Source: Nymphaea colorata (taxonomy: Eukaryota; Streptophyta; Magnoliopsida; Nymphaeales; Nymphaeaceae). Taken from it: DNA of 64,000 nt. The position numbers and the translations under genes were made by a program. The DNA lies in assembly GCF_008831285.2 (NCBI RefSeq), contig NC_045146.1:23143703-23207702 (forward strand). The letters run 5' to 3'. The notes under the pieces were generated by a model, which saw nothing but the letters and a program-made list of their open reading frames with translations, had not been told where the DNA came from and searched no databases. Below, piece after piece: positions 26,001 to 39,000 of this stretch (the first letter of the stretch is position 1; each line of letters opens with the position of its first letter).

Positions 26001-26934
26001 CAGAGAAAGGTACCGTGGACCCTTGGATGATAGGATTGGTTCATCTTTACATGGAGATTACCATGTGAGCAGAAGAGAACGAAGCTTTTCACCAGGCCAC
26101 AGACGTACTTCTCCTCTCTCAGTTTCTCGTTCTCATACAAGGTCTCCTAGAAGATCAAGAACTCGATCCCCTCGGCTGTGGACTTCTCCTAGAGGGAGGA
26201 GTTCAGTTGTTACTGATGGTGACCAGAGTTTACATGCACATAGTAGATCTCCAAACTTCAGGTCAGAAGCAAGACTAGAGAGAATTAGATCACCTCGACG
26301 CAGGCCTACTTTTGTAGATCACTTGGACAATTTTGTGCCATCATCTCGTAGTCGTTCTTCTCCATCTCATGCATCAAGATGGATTGATGAAAGGAGGGAT
26401 GCCAGTCAGTTCAGAGAACATGAGTTCAGGAGACCTGCATTGGGGAGAAATTCCCCTGGAAGAGTATTTTCACAGGGTGGCCGCAGATATGACGTTTTGA
26501 GCTCCCCACGAAGGGTGAAGGCTGATGAGTACTTTAGGTCTGACAGGTCGCCTGGCTTAGATGTTGATGGTCGAGGAGGACGAAGGTATGATACATCTGA
26601 GGATGAGAGGAAGAAACATGGTGACAGATATGGTTCAGATTATCCTGCTAGGGCATATGATATCGACTGTGATGACAGGCGCTTTCGGTATGATATAGAA
26701 GAAGGTTTTCAGGGGCACGGTTCTCGTGAAAATGCTGCAGAGTTCCACAGGAGAGGAAGTCCAAGGGATTATAGCCGGAATATAGAGAGGAGGCTTGGAG
26801 ACACATCCAGGAGAGTTTCATCTAGGGAGGAAGGAGCCAGTCACCTTAGGTACGGTAGGGAAGCAAGAAGTAACCCAACCTTCAAGCGTTTTGGTGATGG
26901 TGACGTAGCTCCTAGAAGGAGAAGGCCTTCATGA
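19832..26934 (+). CDS. Large RING-CH-type zinc-finger protein with acidic middle and RS-rich tail
   Basis: Five exons: 19832-20167, 21530-21652, 21763-22146, 22247-25416, 25527-26934, giving 1806 aa. Exon 1 encodes a basic cluster (KRRK, 9-12) and runs of about 11 Ala and 16 Ser. Residues 138-189 match the RING-CH (RINGv) pattern C-x2-C-x15-C-x-C-x7-H-x2-C-x15-C-x2-C (C138, C141, C157, C159, H167, C170, C186, C189), split across exons 2 and 3. A basic IKKRR with RSPSPPPETPSP follows near 300-317. The long acidic Ser/Glu/Asp-rich middle contains SWDLNT (about 551) and YEDGEFRD (about 1090). The last exon holds GFVIAPDGTIVKAGG and an SR-like region at about 1520-1600, suggesting a nuclear, RNA-related role. 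I recognise it as a plant-conserved protein of unknown function; E3 ligase activity is only a possibility. Intron 4 appears to use a GC donor (25417). Confidence 0.88.
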
Positions 26935-27700
26935 TTGTCGAAATGAAAATGATACATGTGGAGATCCCTACGTAGTTGCTTTTGAAGCTGTGATGGATGA
27001 AATGTGAGAGCCTCACATACTGCCTTGGTTTTACCAGCAAAGCTATTGCACTGTTAGGAGTGCCTTGCAGATTTTGTTTGGGCTTGTCCATTTTCTTTGA
27101 TAGGTCCATTGCTGAGTGTAACTATGCTGCGCTGTAGCAATTTTTCTGTGCATGTGATCTTACATCAAATGCATGGTTCAGCTGATTATTCATGTGAATG
27201 CAACTTCTATCACTGATTAGAAAAAAGTTGACCAGGAGAAATGTCTTCACGATATGCAAGTGGAGCATATTTCTAGACGGTTCCCAAATATTCATGAGGA
27301 TTTTGGATATTCCTTGTGGAGTTCTGCCATTGACATGAATTTTCTCTCCATTATGCAAATAATTATATGAAGTTCAATATGAAACTGCAATTCACTTTTT
27401 TTTACAATAAATTCGGGCGGCAGTTTTTTCCAAGTGATAGGTGGATGGTGTTTGTTGGTCATTTTTTCCCTGCACGAACAATGAAGTTCAGGGATCTTTG
27501 TACATGGGACTTGTGTTTCCCAATTGCTGATTTTCAGGCTTTGATCACAATCTGTAGACCCATTACTTCCAGTTTCATTTCAACATGCTTGTTACTGAGA
27601 AATACATTCGAGTTGATACGTTAATATGAACAATAGACTGCTCAGCAGTTGGTGACTGGTGACGGTTTTCTGTGACTGCAAGGTAACCCAACTCTATTAA
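26935..27700 (+). other. Probable 3' untranslated region of the RING-CH gene
   Basis: Non-coding sequence after the TGA at 26932-26934. An AATAAA-type signal occurs near 27405, but the true 3' end is not determined. Confidence 0.4.
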
Positions 27701-30700
27701 CTCTCTGTTATGCAAAATGGAAAAACTCACTGAGAAGGGAAAAATTTATTCATTGTTGTCTACAGCCAGGGCCCGTCTGGCAATGGAAACAGTAATACGT
27801 TATATTATTGGGTTTATGGGGTTCTATAAATCTGTTCTAATTTTTGAAATAGATACATGAAACACTATTTTTGGGGCAGATACATGAAACGGTGTTTCAT
27901 TATTCCCGTTGTTGTTAAGGAGGGCGATACGGTTGAAGTTGATGTAAACTTTTGAAGGTTTGAAGCAAAATGTTATAAGAACATACATTTCTACCGGTCA
28001 TTTAATGTTGGCTTCTGCATTCGAATGTATTGTAACACAGTATCTACATGAGAACTCCGTAACTCCGTTCGCTATTTCACGATGCCATATCGATGTTGGT
28101 AAGATGCTCCAGCCAATCCACATTGTAGTTAGTACCTTTGGAGATGTCCGTTTTTCGTTTATTTGGTGCGCAATGACGTGATATAATTTTTGGATTGGTT
28201 TTTCCATTACTGCTGTATGTGTCCAATACTAGCGTATATTTTTGTTAGTTCTGCCTAAAGCCCGAAACCGTTTAACAATAAGAAAATTTTAGTATTTGTT
28301 GTCTTTATTCCACACCGTGTTCCATTTACTTTTTCATCTCTCCCTTCTCTCTCAAAGGGTGTACAGAGTTTTAAAATTATCTGGTATTCCATCCGTCCTT
28401 GATATATGCTAGCTTAGGACTTCAGTACTTGAGGGGCCAATTCAAGTTGGATTTGATTGCCCGATGCAGGGGGCCACGAGTCACCCACCGTCCATTTATA
28501 TTTTTTTAGATACTTTAAAATTTTTTTGTTTTTAATGATTTTTAAACATTTTTATTTTTTAAATTAAAATAATAAATTTGCCTAGTTGGACCTGATTCAG
28601 CTGAATCGATCATTGAATCAACAGCCTAGCTGACTCGGATTCATTTTTCAATTTTCATACACTGGCTGAATAGTACCACCATCATTTGACTTGAGTTTCA
28701 AAAATAGCTCTCATTTGTAGTTAGTTTTTAAAATTTGTAGAGATCAACTTGTGAAGTACTGGCTGCCAAGTGGTTTTTTGAAGGTTTGCTTGTCAAAATC
28801 TAAAAATGAGTGACTGAAAATGCATCAAAATTTGCGAACTCATAAGGACATTCTTCTGATCAGAAAAGCACGAATAGATAGTCAACTTTAAAGGTTTTCT
28901 GTTCACGCCAAACGTTTACACCATCAGATCAAGTAAAAAGCAAGTTGGTATTTAAAACTCCAAAGTGTTGATTTTGTTCACAATGGTTTCCTCTTTGTGC
29001 TGCTGCTATTCAATAATTCTCCTAGACGTTTCAAATTAGGCTTTTGCTTGTTCTAATGACCGCCTTTTTCTGACCATCGTTGATGAAGAAACCCCTTTTG
29101 TTTTATTGGCGTGGCCGCCTAGACACTTACCATACCGAACTAAATATCCCCAGCAAACACGAGCTGGTTTCCGTATGTTCTAGAAAGGAAAGAAAGCCAT
29201 CGCGGGCCAGGGCAGCATTTCGCGATCCGATCCATTCGCGTATATCCTAGATATCGACGTCGTTTTCGTGCCCAACAAGGACCCGATCCATCTCTAAGTT
29301 ATCGGCAGATGGACGGCCAGAAATGGTTCCTTGAAGTATAAGAAATAGGGACTGGTTACTGTCATAGTGTCATCGACCCTTTTTGGATCGGATCGAGGAC
29401 CGACCCGGCAAGAAGGGATGACACGCGACTATGCGTCGAAGCGGGGAGAACCCGCATCGACGGTGAGATCAAGGCCGCTCCCTTCGGATTCAATCTCGAC
29501 CCTCCATCTCACCAGAAAGCGTGTACGCCCCACTTTGGGCGTTTTGAAACCGTGTTCGGAATCTGGACTAATCCGCTCAGGGGCAACTTGTCGTACGTCA
29601 CCGTTTTGACAAGAGTCGCGTGTTCGTAATCTAGAACGCAATGTCTCATGCTGCAAAGTGGAGGCTGGTTGTTGGTCGTATTCCCTTGTAATTGAGATAT
29701 ATCTTCTCTCTTTGAGTTTATGAATGCTTTATACAAGTCAGTGCATCTTGATTCTTGACCAGCGACCAAGAATCCTTCCTTGGAAGTACTACTAAAGATG
29801 CGCCAATCTCGCGCTTGGTAACAGATATTCGCGGACTATTTGTTTACTTCAGATTTTAGATCCAACAGTTCGTCAATTTAAAGAACTCAACTCAAATTTA
29901 GGATCCATATTTGAAATCCCACAACCGGTTATATATGTTGCATCCTAGAGTCGAAGGCCCCAGGCGGATGCTTCGTTGTAAGCCCAATATAAACAACTTA
30001 GAAGACTTCTCTACCAAGCAAAAGCATTTTTTGGCTATTCTTCGTTGCGAAGCCTTTCTTTCTTTCTCACCAGAGGCAAGCAAATCAAACACTTAATGAG
30101 AAAATCTAAAGCTTCCTTCAGTAAACTACAAGGTTTTGGTTTTCAAGCAAATCAAATCCGACTTTCACTAACGTTCACCAACCACAATACGAACAATGAA
30201 ACCCTAAGTTTCGCTTCATATGAAATTTCAAACCTGAGAAACTTCACAAGTTGGAGATAGATATAATTCATTGGCAGCCATCAAATAGCTGCTTGGGAGC
30301 TAAAACTTTAAGGTCTAGAAATTTGGGAGCAGAATTTTCTCCATCTTTTGCTCATAAAGAAAGACAGGCTTGATGTTTTGACGTTGAATAATTGTCACAA
30401 AGCGAATATTTTCGAGAAAAAATAAATTTATTCAGAAACAATGAAAGCAATGTAATTGTGCACTGCCAGGAGGGACACGTTCTAGATGGCACTCCCGTTA
30501 GACGGTTTATATGACCGTTGACTGTCGTACAGTAAGTTTGGATCTCTAGAAGATTTTTCATGGATTGGTTGCTGAATTTCACGGGAGTTTCTGATCCGGC
30601 GGCTCCGTTGGAACGAGAGATTGCGTGAGAAAAATGAAAAGTATGTGGGTCTGCTTAATCTTCCCACTCCGATGACTAACTTAACGTTGAACCTGACCCA

Positions 30701-30860
30701 GTCTCATACGTCATCTTCATTCAGATTTCCTCTCCTTTTCCTACCGCCCTTCTTATTAGAACAGAATGCAGAGCATTCCCGGACGATGTTTGGGAAGGGG
30801 GGGCGCCCTTTTTCTCAGCTCTGTTGGGCTTCCCGTCGCCAGTAAGCTGCAGGTCTCGAT
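27700..30860. other. Intergenic region, possible decayed repeats
   Basis: No gene supported. Around 27763-27920 a short repeat-like unit contains AGATACATGAAAC twice (27851 and 27879) and a near-palindrome ATGAAACGGTGTTTCAT. A distinctly GC-richer block spans about 29160-29830 and has the look of an old LTR or other insertion. It ends with a T-rich, possibly polyadenylation-like stretch, but no paired LTR or matching target-site duplication was found. The region from about 30600 is probably the promoter of the next gene. Confidence 0.4.
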
Positions 30861-31997
30861 ATGGAGAAGTCCGGGAGCATTCGGCGAGCGCTGAAGACAA
30901 CAATCTTCATGGCTGCCATGATCGGTTCTCTGCTCTCCCTGCTGGTCTTCACGGCTCCCTTGCTTCTGGTGCTGACCGATATGCTCCTTCCTTCTGCACT
31001 CTTGTACACTTTCACGCCCTTCTCCTCAGTCCGTTCCGTCGCCATCCTTCTCCGGAACTACGATTTCCGTTCATCCCTCGTCGACATACCGTTGATTTCG
31101 ATTGCCAGATCGGTTGTGATCACATGTGAGACGCTCCCCACTATTCGGAAATACAAATGGTGATTGAATCAACAGCCATGGCCTACTTGCTTACTGTGAT
31201 CGTTTTCTTGTTGTGCAAGACAGGTGTTTATTCATTGTGCGATGGGCGTGGCCTTTCTTACGGGCCTTATGTGGGCGTTACGGTCTTGTGTTCGTTGGTC
31301 TCTGTGATGGTAGTTGCTCTCAAGGCGTGGGCTTTTGGTACTGCTGTGGTCGTAGATGGAGGGAGATTTGTCTATTACCATAATCTGCAACAGCAGAATG
31401 AGAGTCATCATCATGGGCTATGGCAGGTCATGGGGATGCAGGTGATGATGATGTGCTCCCTAGTTTTGGCACTTGGTCATATTGCGGCAGCCTACAGGAC
31501 CAGGCGCAAGGAGAGGAAGAAGCTCCTCTTGTATAGAATTGATCCTGAAGCCGTACGTCTCTCTCTCTTTCTCTAGTGCCTGGGTGTGTGTGTGTGTGTG
31601 TATAGGAGGAAAAAGCTTCAGATTGAATATTTCAAACAAAATTGTTGGAAGTTTTTTACTGCACAGTTGGATTTGACAGTCTTTCTTTTAGATTCAAAAA
31701 AAGTTGTGTTAATATAAGAAATGGAACAGCTGAGCTTTCTTCTTCTCTCAGACTACTGCAATTTTGTTTTTAACCTATCAGTTTTCTTCACAGCGTAGTC
31801 AATTGAAAAAAACAATTGCGGTATATGGTGGATAAACACTCCATAACCATATTATGCACGGATCAATTAATTCCGTTGCCTTAGCCTTTTGATGTCTCCA
31901 AACTAGTGCTGATGTTTCTCTAGCATATCTGCAGGTATTTGTTTACAAGAATGGAATGCTTCCTGGTGGTTATCATAATACCAAGACTTCTCATTGA
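30861..31997 (+). CDS. Small multi-pass membrane protein of a plant-conserved family
   Basis: Three exons: 30861-31125, 31224-31552, 31935-31997, giving 218 aa; both introns are GT-AG and frame is kept (phase 1, then 0). Hydrophobic segments lie at about 14-50 (IFMAAMIGSLLSLLVFTAP), 72-97, 104-122 and 150-172, so it is predicted to have about four membrane spans. Conserved-looking stretches are YDFRSSLVDIPLISIARS, VYSLCDGRGLSYGPYVG and AYRTRRKERKKLLLYRIDPEA. From memory these resemble the N-terminal membrane domain of certain plant alpha/beta-hydrolase proteins and a shorter paralogue that lacks the hydrolase. No catalytic hydrolase sequence follows here, so this appears to be the short type. 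The function is unknown. An in-frame ATG at 30861 with a basic N-terminus was chosen as the start. Confidence 0.82.
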
Positions 31998-32760
31998 GCC
32001 TTCAGACAGGGGAAGAGAGAGGAGAGCTACTGACCCTTTTCCATTGCTCAGTTCCTTGCACATGGAAGCCAAGCCAACTGACCTGGAGTAGGTAAACCTC
32101 TTTCCTAATAAGAACTATCTTGAAATGAATAAGCTTCACAGTTGAATAAAATCCAATGGGTTTTCTGGCAATGGTTACCTAACCTTGGCAGGCGTCAGAC
32201 CAACCTCAAACAAATTTGGAAGACCGTAATCCAATTCAGGCAGGGCCTGGGGGGAATGCCATGCACCTGGTTCTGTTAGGTCACTGAAGAACACATGCAC
32301 ATGTATGCATGCACGCGCACTTCTGCTAGCATGTGTCATAGACTAGAGTTACTGCATAAACATGCACATGGCCACATTTGACATGCCACATTCAGAGCAG
32401 TTAGACTTGTTTATTTATTTTTTTGGACAGGCAAAACCACTAGATTATGCCAAGAGACACGGCCCAGGTTTCGACCACTTAGTTTTTTGGTTTTCTGTGG
32501 GCAGGGTTTATTGTTCTTGTGTGAAGATCAGATCCAAGCTCATGCCATGAGAGGATCTTGTGAGAGAGCGTGGAAGCGGCTTTGATTACTTGACGGTGGC
32601 TGTTGCAATCTTGTAGCCATGTGTGTATAATTTTTGGCTCAGATTGCATATACAAAATGATGTATATGTATCTAGTTTTACTTTTTTCCTCTTTCTAGCC
32701 GAAAATTTGTGTGCGAGAAATCAATAAATAGAGTATCTTCTCCTCTGGACTCTGCTATCT
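31998..32760 (+). other. Probable 3' untranslated region of the membrane-protein gene
   Basis: Directly after the stop, another frame stays open from about 31980 to the TAG at 32096-32098 (ending ...EAKPTDLE). A good splice donor, AG|GTAAAC, follows that TAG, so the 3' untranslated region may contain an intron. An AATAAA signal is present near 32724. No hydrolase coding sequence was found in any frame. Confidence 0.4.
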
Positions 32761-35700
32761 GCAACTATTGCTTGTGTTATTAACCACAATTGGCCGCTGC
32801 TGGGGGTTCCGCAGTGCCTTTGTGGTCCTTGGAAGTACCAGTGTTTTCAATAGTTGGTATTTCTAATGGGGTCAGTACTGCAGATGGAGTTACAATCCTA
32901 CGTTTTAATGTGGCTCGAATGCTCATGGATGTGACGGGAAATGCCATATACTTTTGGAATACCAGAACTATTTGAAAACAAAATGGTGCTCCCAAACAGC
33001 TTCTCCAGTGCGTAATCTCTTAAATTTGAAGATGTTTTACCAAGACTTGAAAATCATATCCACATTTGAACGTAAAACCACAAAGCGTCATAGTAACAAC
33101 AATCGAACTCAGAGAGTGACATCTAAAAGTGGGTCTGGTTTATCACTGCACTGATGGTCTCGAGAACCCTATGCTACCAATTGACCTGGCTCATTACATG
33201 CTGGGTGTGTTGCGGTTCGCTGTACCAGACACGAGGGCCAGTTCTTAACGGGTCGTTGCAGAGATATAACTCCTACACTTACAGAACTATGGCTCCTATA
33301 GTCCTATTACTTCACCAAGCATTCAATCATGGACTTAATGTGGGAAGGAAGCTATTATAGACTAACGTCCAAATCAGTGAAAGATGGATGTGAGCTTTCT
33401 GGTGGACAACTTGAAATGGGCCTTAATTCGAGCAGCTGGGGCCAATGAGCAATCAAGTCATGGCGTGATCATGCAATAAATCGTCGCCAAGAAAGAGAAA
33501 AGAAAGGAAAACCTGCAGTTTTCTGAGACTTGAATATACAAAAATACTGCACTGCAACAGTTATGGATGAAACCAGGACTTCCTCTTTCTTAATGCTACT
33601 TTCTTTCTCTTTGTAGCCACTGGTACTCACGGCGCGTTAATAATGCTAGCTGAGAGTATCGGATTCAGAATATTTTTCTGTTTGGCTGCTGTTTATTGCA
33701 TTCTCCTGCCTTAAGTGGTCACTGGAGTTAAAAAATCAAGTTAGGTGATGTGGTCAATGAAAGGTCATCTACAGAGACCCACTATGATCAGTAACACCAA
33801 ATTAAACTTGATAAACTTGTCGTTTTGACCGTTGACAAACTTTGACATCGTTGTAACCAGTTTCTAACTTTCTCGCCTACTCGGAGAACAAATCCTCGTT
33901 TTCCCGTTCCTTACTTATCTCAAACAGCAAAAACAAACGATGGCATCTCCAAATAAATGGACTCTCTTTAGCTTTTTCCTGGCAACACTCTTTGGCAAAT
34001 GCGATCTCTCACCTACTTCTCACCTAAGCTGCTGCGGCGGTTCTACTGTCTACTACATGGTAGATCTAATTGACAAAAAGTAAAACGGGAACCTTGCAAT
34101 TAGAGAATCGTTGCCTCGTGACCGAATTTTGCAAGTATTGTTTTCCAGAATTTGCTTTTTTTCAGCCTTATTTCAGTTTTCTGTTTCCGATTCCCTCGAC
34201 TAAAATAGCTCGAACGAGACAAACACAACCTTCTGTTTAGCGTTGAATACAGACTAAAACCATTGACAGGTGAAGATACAAATAGAAAAAAATTTGACCC
34301 AGAGAAAGAGAGACTAATCAGATTCCCAATGTGAAGTCAGGCATACTCGTTAGGGTCATGGGGTGTGCAGGAAAAGAGACGATCTTAGAGAGAAAGATGT
34401 GTAACAGGACGATAAAGGAAGGTCTCGTTTGATGCCCATAATAATTCTGTAGTGTAACAGTGCCATGTGATGAGATGGTGATATTCACGGCGAGGAAAAA
34501 GACGATAAAACTCAAGGTGACGTTAAAAAAATGTTTACTTTTCACCTCATTTTGATGGGTCAGACGGTAACTATATTTGAAACATGAAGGTCTCCCTGGA
34601 CGGTTGACAGAAAAGAAGGTATTTGGGTAAAATTTCATAGCCCAAGCAGCCAACTGAAGAAAATGAAAATAGAACCTCGAGCTATTTGACAAAAATTAGG
34701 CACCTCACTGCAAGAATGCTATGCAGTCGCAATTAAAAAACTTTACTGGACAAGAAGATAAATGGAAGTTGAAGAAAATGACAACTTTCGTCTTGTCCCA
34801 GGCCCCGAACAAGGGGAAAGCTAATTCTTCTTCTTCTTAGCAAGCAAGCACGACAGATGTGGAGGCATTTTGTTGCAAGGGAATAAGTCCAGTCGGTGTC
34901 CCGCTTAGGCTATATTGGAAGCAGTTTTATTTGTAAAACCTTGAGATCAGGTATAGGAAGTTAAGATGCCTTGATAATCTCCCGTCTTACTCGGATAATG
35001 AGAATGCTCAAAATTCCTCAACGCTATTCATCTTCGAGGTGCCCAAAAGAGAAGTTTGCAATGCAAATTGGAGAAGAATGGCATCACAGGGGCCATGATG
35101 ATTCCCATCTCACAAGCATTAGCGTCGTTCGATGTTAGGATGCACTGCGACCCATTTAACTAGCCTAAGATACCTGATAGCAAGCATTGATGCGTTCGTT
35201 AAATGTATCTCAAATCATTTTCAAATTTCGAGAAAAAACAAAAAAAAAACTAGAACAAGTTATACCATGAAGGTCTGTCAAAAGAAACACACTTGGGTAC
35301 CTTACAGAGAACCAGCATGCTCTGTCAAGCCATGGTAGCTTAAGAAGATTCTCGTCTTCAGATAGGCAATCCATGGTAGGAATGGCTAGTGGCAGCCGCT
35401 TAATTGTTTGTTCAGTATTTGTCGGCAAGAAGTCACATCATTCTCTAGCCTGCATAGAAGCGAGGTAAATGGCTTGCATATACATGGGCAGATTAAATAT
35501 GAGATTGTAACTGAAAGGGTTCGATACATGTACGTAATTACTGTCCAAAAAGAACAGCTATACGCAATTGTTGCTAGCGTAGGTACGCCTCAATTTGCCG
35601 CATGTGTGTGCGGAGGGCGTTGCCTTGGCATGTAGTCAGTAGTGCTGGATTTCCAAGTTAATACTGAAATATGGTTTGCAACACATATATAAGGGCTTCG

Positions 35701-36038
35701 GGATCTACATAATGGAATGTAATGAAATGCCAGCGCTCTTATCGGATTTGGCACTCCAATTTTAGGGTGATAACTTTGGCCAAAGTTGAAAGATCCAAAT
35801 CTCATTAAAAAATTAAGAGCTATGTCGCTTCTCACAAATGAAGCTAGTCTTCTATTAACAAACCCCGAACAAGGAAACAGTCACCCAAAGAGTCTTATTT
35901 GTGCACTAAATTTTCCCAAATACACTGTAGATCTGAATTTTCGACTTAATACTGCCAACATAATAAACTGTCATTCAAATCAGTCACGTTCTCTCTGTTG
36001 TCCACCGTGTAACGCTGAAGCAGAATATCCCAGTTTTT
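32760..36038. other. Intergenic region between convergent genes
   Basis: The membrane-protein gene and the PLAC8-type gene converge on this region. Only short, unrelated open frames were seen and none is supported. The last few hundred bases before 36039 are probably the 3' untranslated region of the minus-strand gene. Confidence 0.5.
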
Positions 36039-39000
36039 TCACTTGGAGTAATAGCCGTGAGGAGCATAGGGCTGAGAAGAATATGGCTGAGGAGGAGGAG
36101 GAGGATAACCAGCGGGAGCAGGAGGATAACCAGCAGGAGCAGGAGGATAACCAGCAGGTGGAGGGTATCCATAAGGAGGATATGCAGGTTGTCCAGGGTA
36201 GGAAGCAACATAGCCAGCTTGTGGAGGAAGAGGTTGGTCTATGCGTGACATCTGCTGAACAGGAGGAACTGCCATTGGGCCTGGTGGGCCGAACTTACCA
36301 TCTCGTTTATCCATTTCAATCTTGTGTTGGGTCTGCAAAAGTCCAATAAATGCATTACAAATATGTGTTTACCAGTATGCTTCATTGCTACCTGAAAAAC
36401 AAGTTTTTGCTGACGGACCTGCATGCATGCACAAACCCTGAAACAGATGATGACAAAGGCAACTTAGTAGACTAAAACAAGGCAGATATGCATACAGCAG
36501 TAATGAGAATTGAGACTTACGTGCAGTACACAGAATCTGACAAACAGTTGAGTGCATGTGAAGCAGCTTGTATTTCATCACTTCCTACAATCATCGCAAT
36601 AATAGAAAATATGCATGCTAGTTGTTGGAGACAAAACATGAATCCCTATAGTAAGCCAAGAAGTTGTTAGCAAATCAATACTTAATGAAGAAAAGAGAGG
36701 TGGCACGAGAGAGAGAGAGAGAGAGAGAGTACAATTATGCAGTTGTCGCAAGGTGTTGTCTGAATATTGAACTGATCTTGCAACAAAAAACGTGTTGATG
36801 CGACAGAATTTCCAAAGCATAGAAGAACCTGTAAGAGATGAACAAGTTCAGTTTGAAATATAGCAATATTAAGCACAACATTTTGCCAGACATGCACATT
36901 GTTAAAACAGGCAATAGTTTGCAGTTATAAAATATAGCAGTAAAAAATTGTCCACGAGGTTTCATGGATAAGGCAATGCACAAAAAATCATAATCACTAA
37001 CAGAATCCTTCATGAAGCAACTCTGCCGTCAATATTTATCCTGGATTTTGCAAACAATCTTCCTTAGATATAATGTAAATGTGATATTACTAGGTGGAAA
37101 CCAACTCGACTAAAAAGAAGCTCCGATGCACTGGTATTGGACAATTTGGGGATTAGAGAAGCAACTGTGATTCAAGGAGAATAAATTATATTCCTGAAGT
37201 AAACAAGCACTCAAAGCATCATCAGAAAATATTACTCTTGACAACAGGAATTACAAGCATGTCAAAGAAAGAGCATCAACATATGAGACCAATACGGAGA
37301 GCACTGATAGTTTACTTGAGCCATGAGAATCGCCTACATACTAGTTTCAAAGAAATTAGTTAGACATTTAAACGTCAAGGTCAATGGTGTTAAAGATGCT
37401 TAATAGCTGACCATTATTATGAACCAAAGAGCTATTCATACCTCTGTGAATAGGCAAAACTCTGGGCACTTACTTTCGCCACATCTTCCACTGCATGGCA
37501 TGTAACCTGCACAACACACGTATCTGCAGCAGATGTAAATTACAAGAAAAAAGAACCTGGAGGGAAAAAGATAATTTTTGAAAATGATGAGTAGCAAATA
37601 CCTGTTCATATCACCGTATAGAGCTCGTTTGCGAAGCATGTATGATACACAGGGTCCACTGATGAAAACATGTACATTAGACTCTCATAAGGGAAGAAAC
37701 TTTTAAGTTCCTTAAATCACAGCCCTGTAGTTATTTTGTTCCTCAAAAGGAGCACGAAGATTGAATACTTTTTTTTTTTTCCAACAAAAAGTACCAAATC
37801 TCCACAAACTTACATATCACTAGTTCTCTTGAGTTTGCTCTTTAAGAGGAAACCCCTCCTAAGGTTGCTCTTGTGTTTAAATAAGCTTTCAGTTTACAAA
37901 ACTAAGGATGCATGTTTTGTGGAATTGCTATTTTATTGTTGTCAGAAAGCCATTTTTTTCTTTTTAATTTACCGCAAACTTGTCCTCACTGTGGGTTAGA
38001 CTTCTGGCTTTGCAACTACTTTGTCATCCTCTTCTCTATTTCGTAGGACAGCAAATCCAACGTCTTTTGAACCAGAATCTTCTAGCTTAGATAGGGTTGT
38101 TCTTTCTGGGCAGCCTATCATTTCTTTCTTACTGAATGCTGGTGTCCAAGTCCAGTATGCTTTGCTCACAAATGCAACTGATCAAACCTTGATTTTTAGC
38201 CAGCCAAAGCAATGGCAGATTGATATATCATGGCTTCGATTTTCTTCAGATTTGCGTTGAGTAAACACTGGAGCTTCATGCCACGATTCGCATGGTCATT
38301 ATGGCCCTCCAGTGTTTCTTTGAAGGTGTTGGTCACAGACAACTTACCTTTTTGAACCTTATTAACTTTTGTTACATCGCCCGCACAACAACACAAAGAG
38401 ATGTATAAAATATTTCACATCATATAACACATCATTAGACGTAGCTTAGAAATCGTTCAGAAATTAGGTGTTCCCATAATGGGAAAAGGATATCTAAGAG
38501 GCGCAAAATGCAAAATAGGCGTACAGTTAAATGCAGATCATGCGACGCATCAAGATTCAAAAAATATTAATCAATTCCTCGACTGAACTTTTCTCTTATT
38601 TTTTCATGCCTCGGTTAAGCAAAGCAAGTAACGAGAACATGAATCCCCCAGACAAGAAAACAAACATTCACATCGGCACCTTAAATTTTCGACTGAAGCA
38701 AACTGAATTTCCTAAAATTACAAAGAAAAATAAAGAAGATCGCACGGAAGGAGCGGTAAAAGTAAAATGACAAAGACAAATGAGAGTGCTTTCAAGATTA
38801 CATTTATAAAGATCGCTAGGTCGAAGAACTTACCACCAAAACGCGAGACAGCAATCTACCAAAAAAAAAGAAAAAAAAAAAAGGAAACAAGAAACGATTA
38901 TTAACTAAAGTAGAAGGAGAATCAGAAAACAATAACCGGCAAAATGATATATAAAACCACAAATCAGCCCCACTAGACCCTGCCTCCGTCCATCCTCTCC

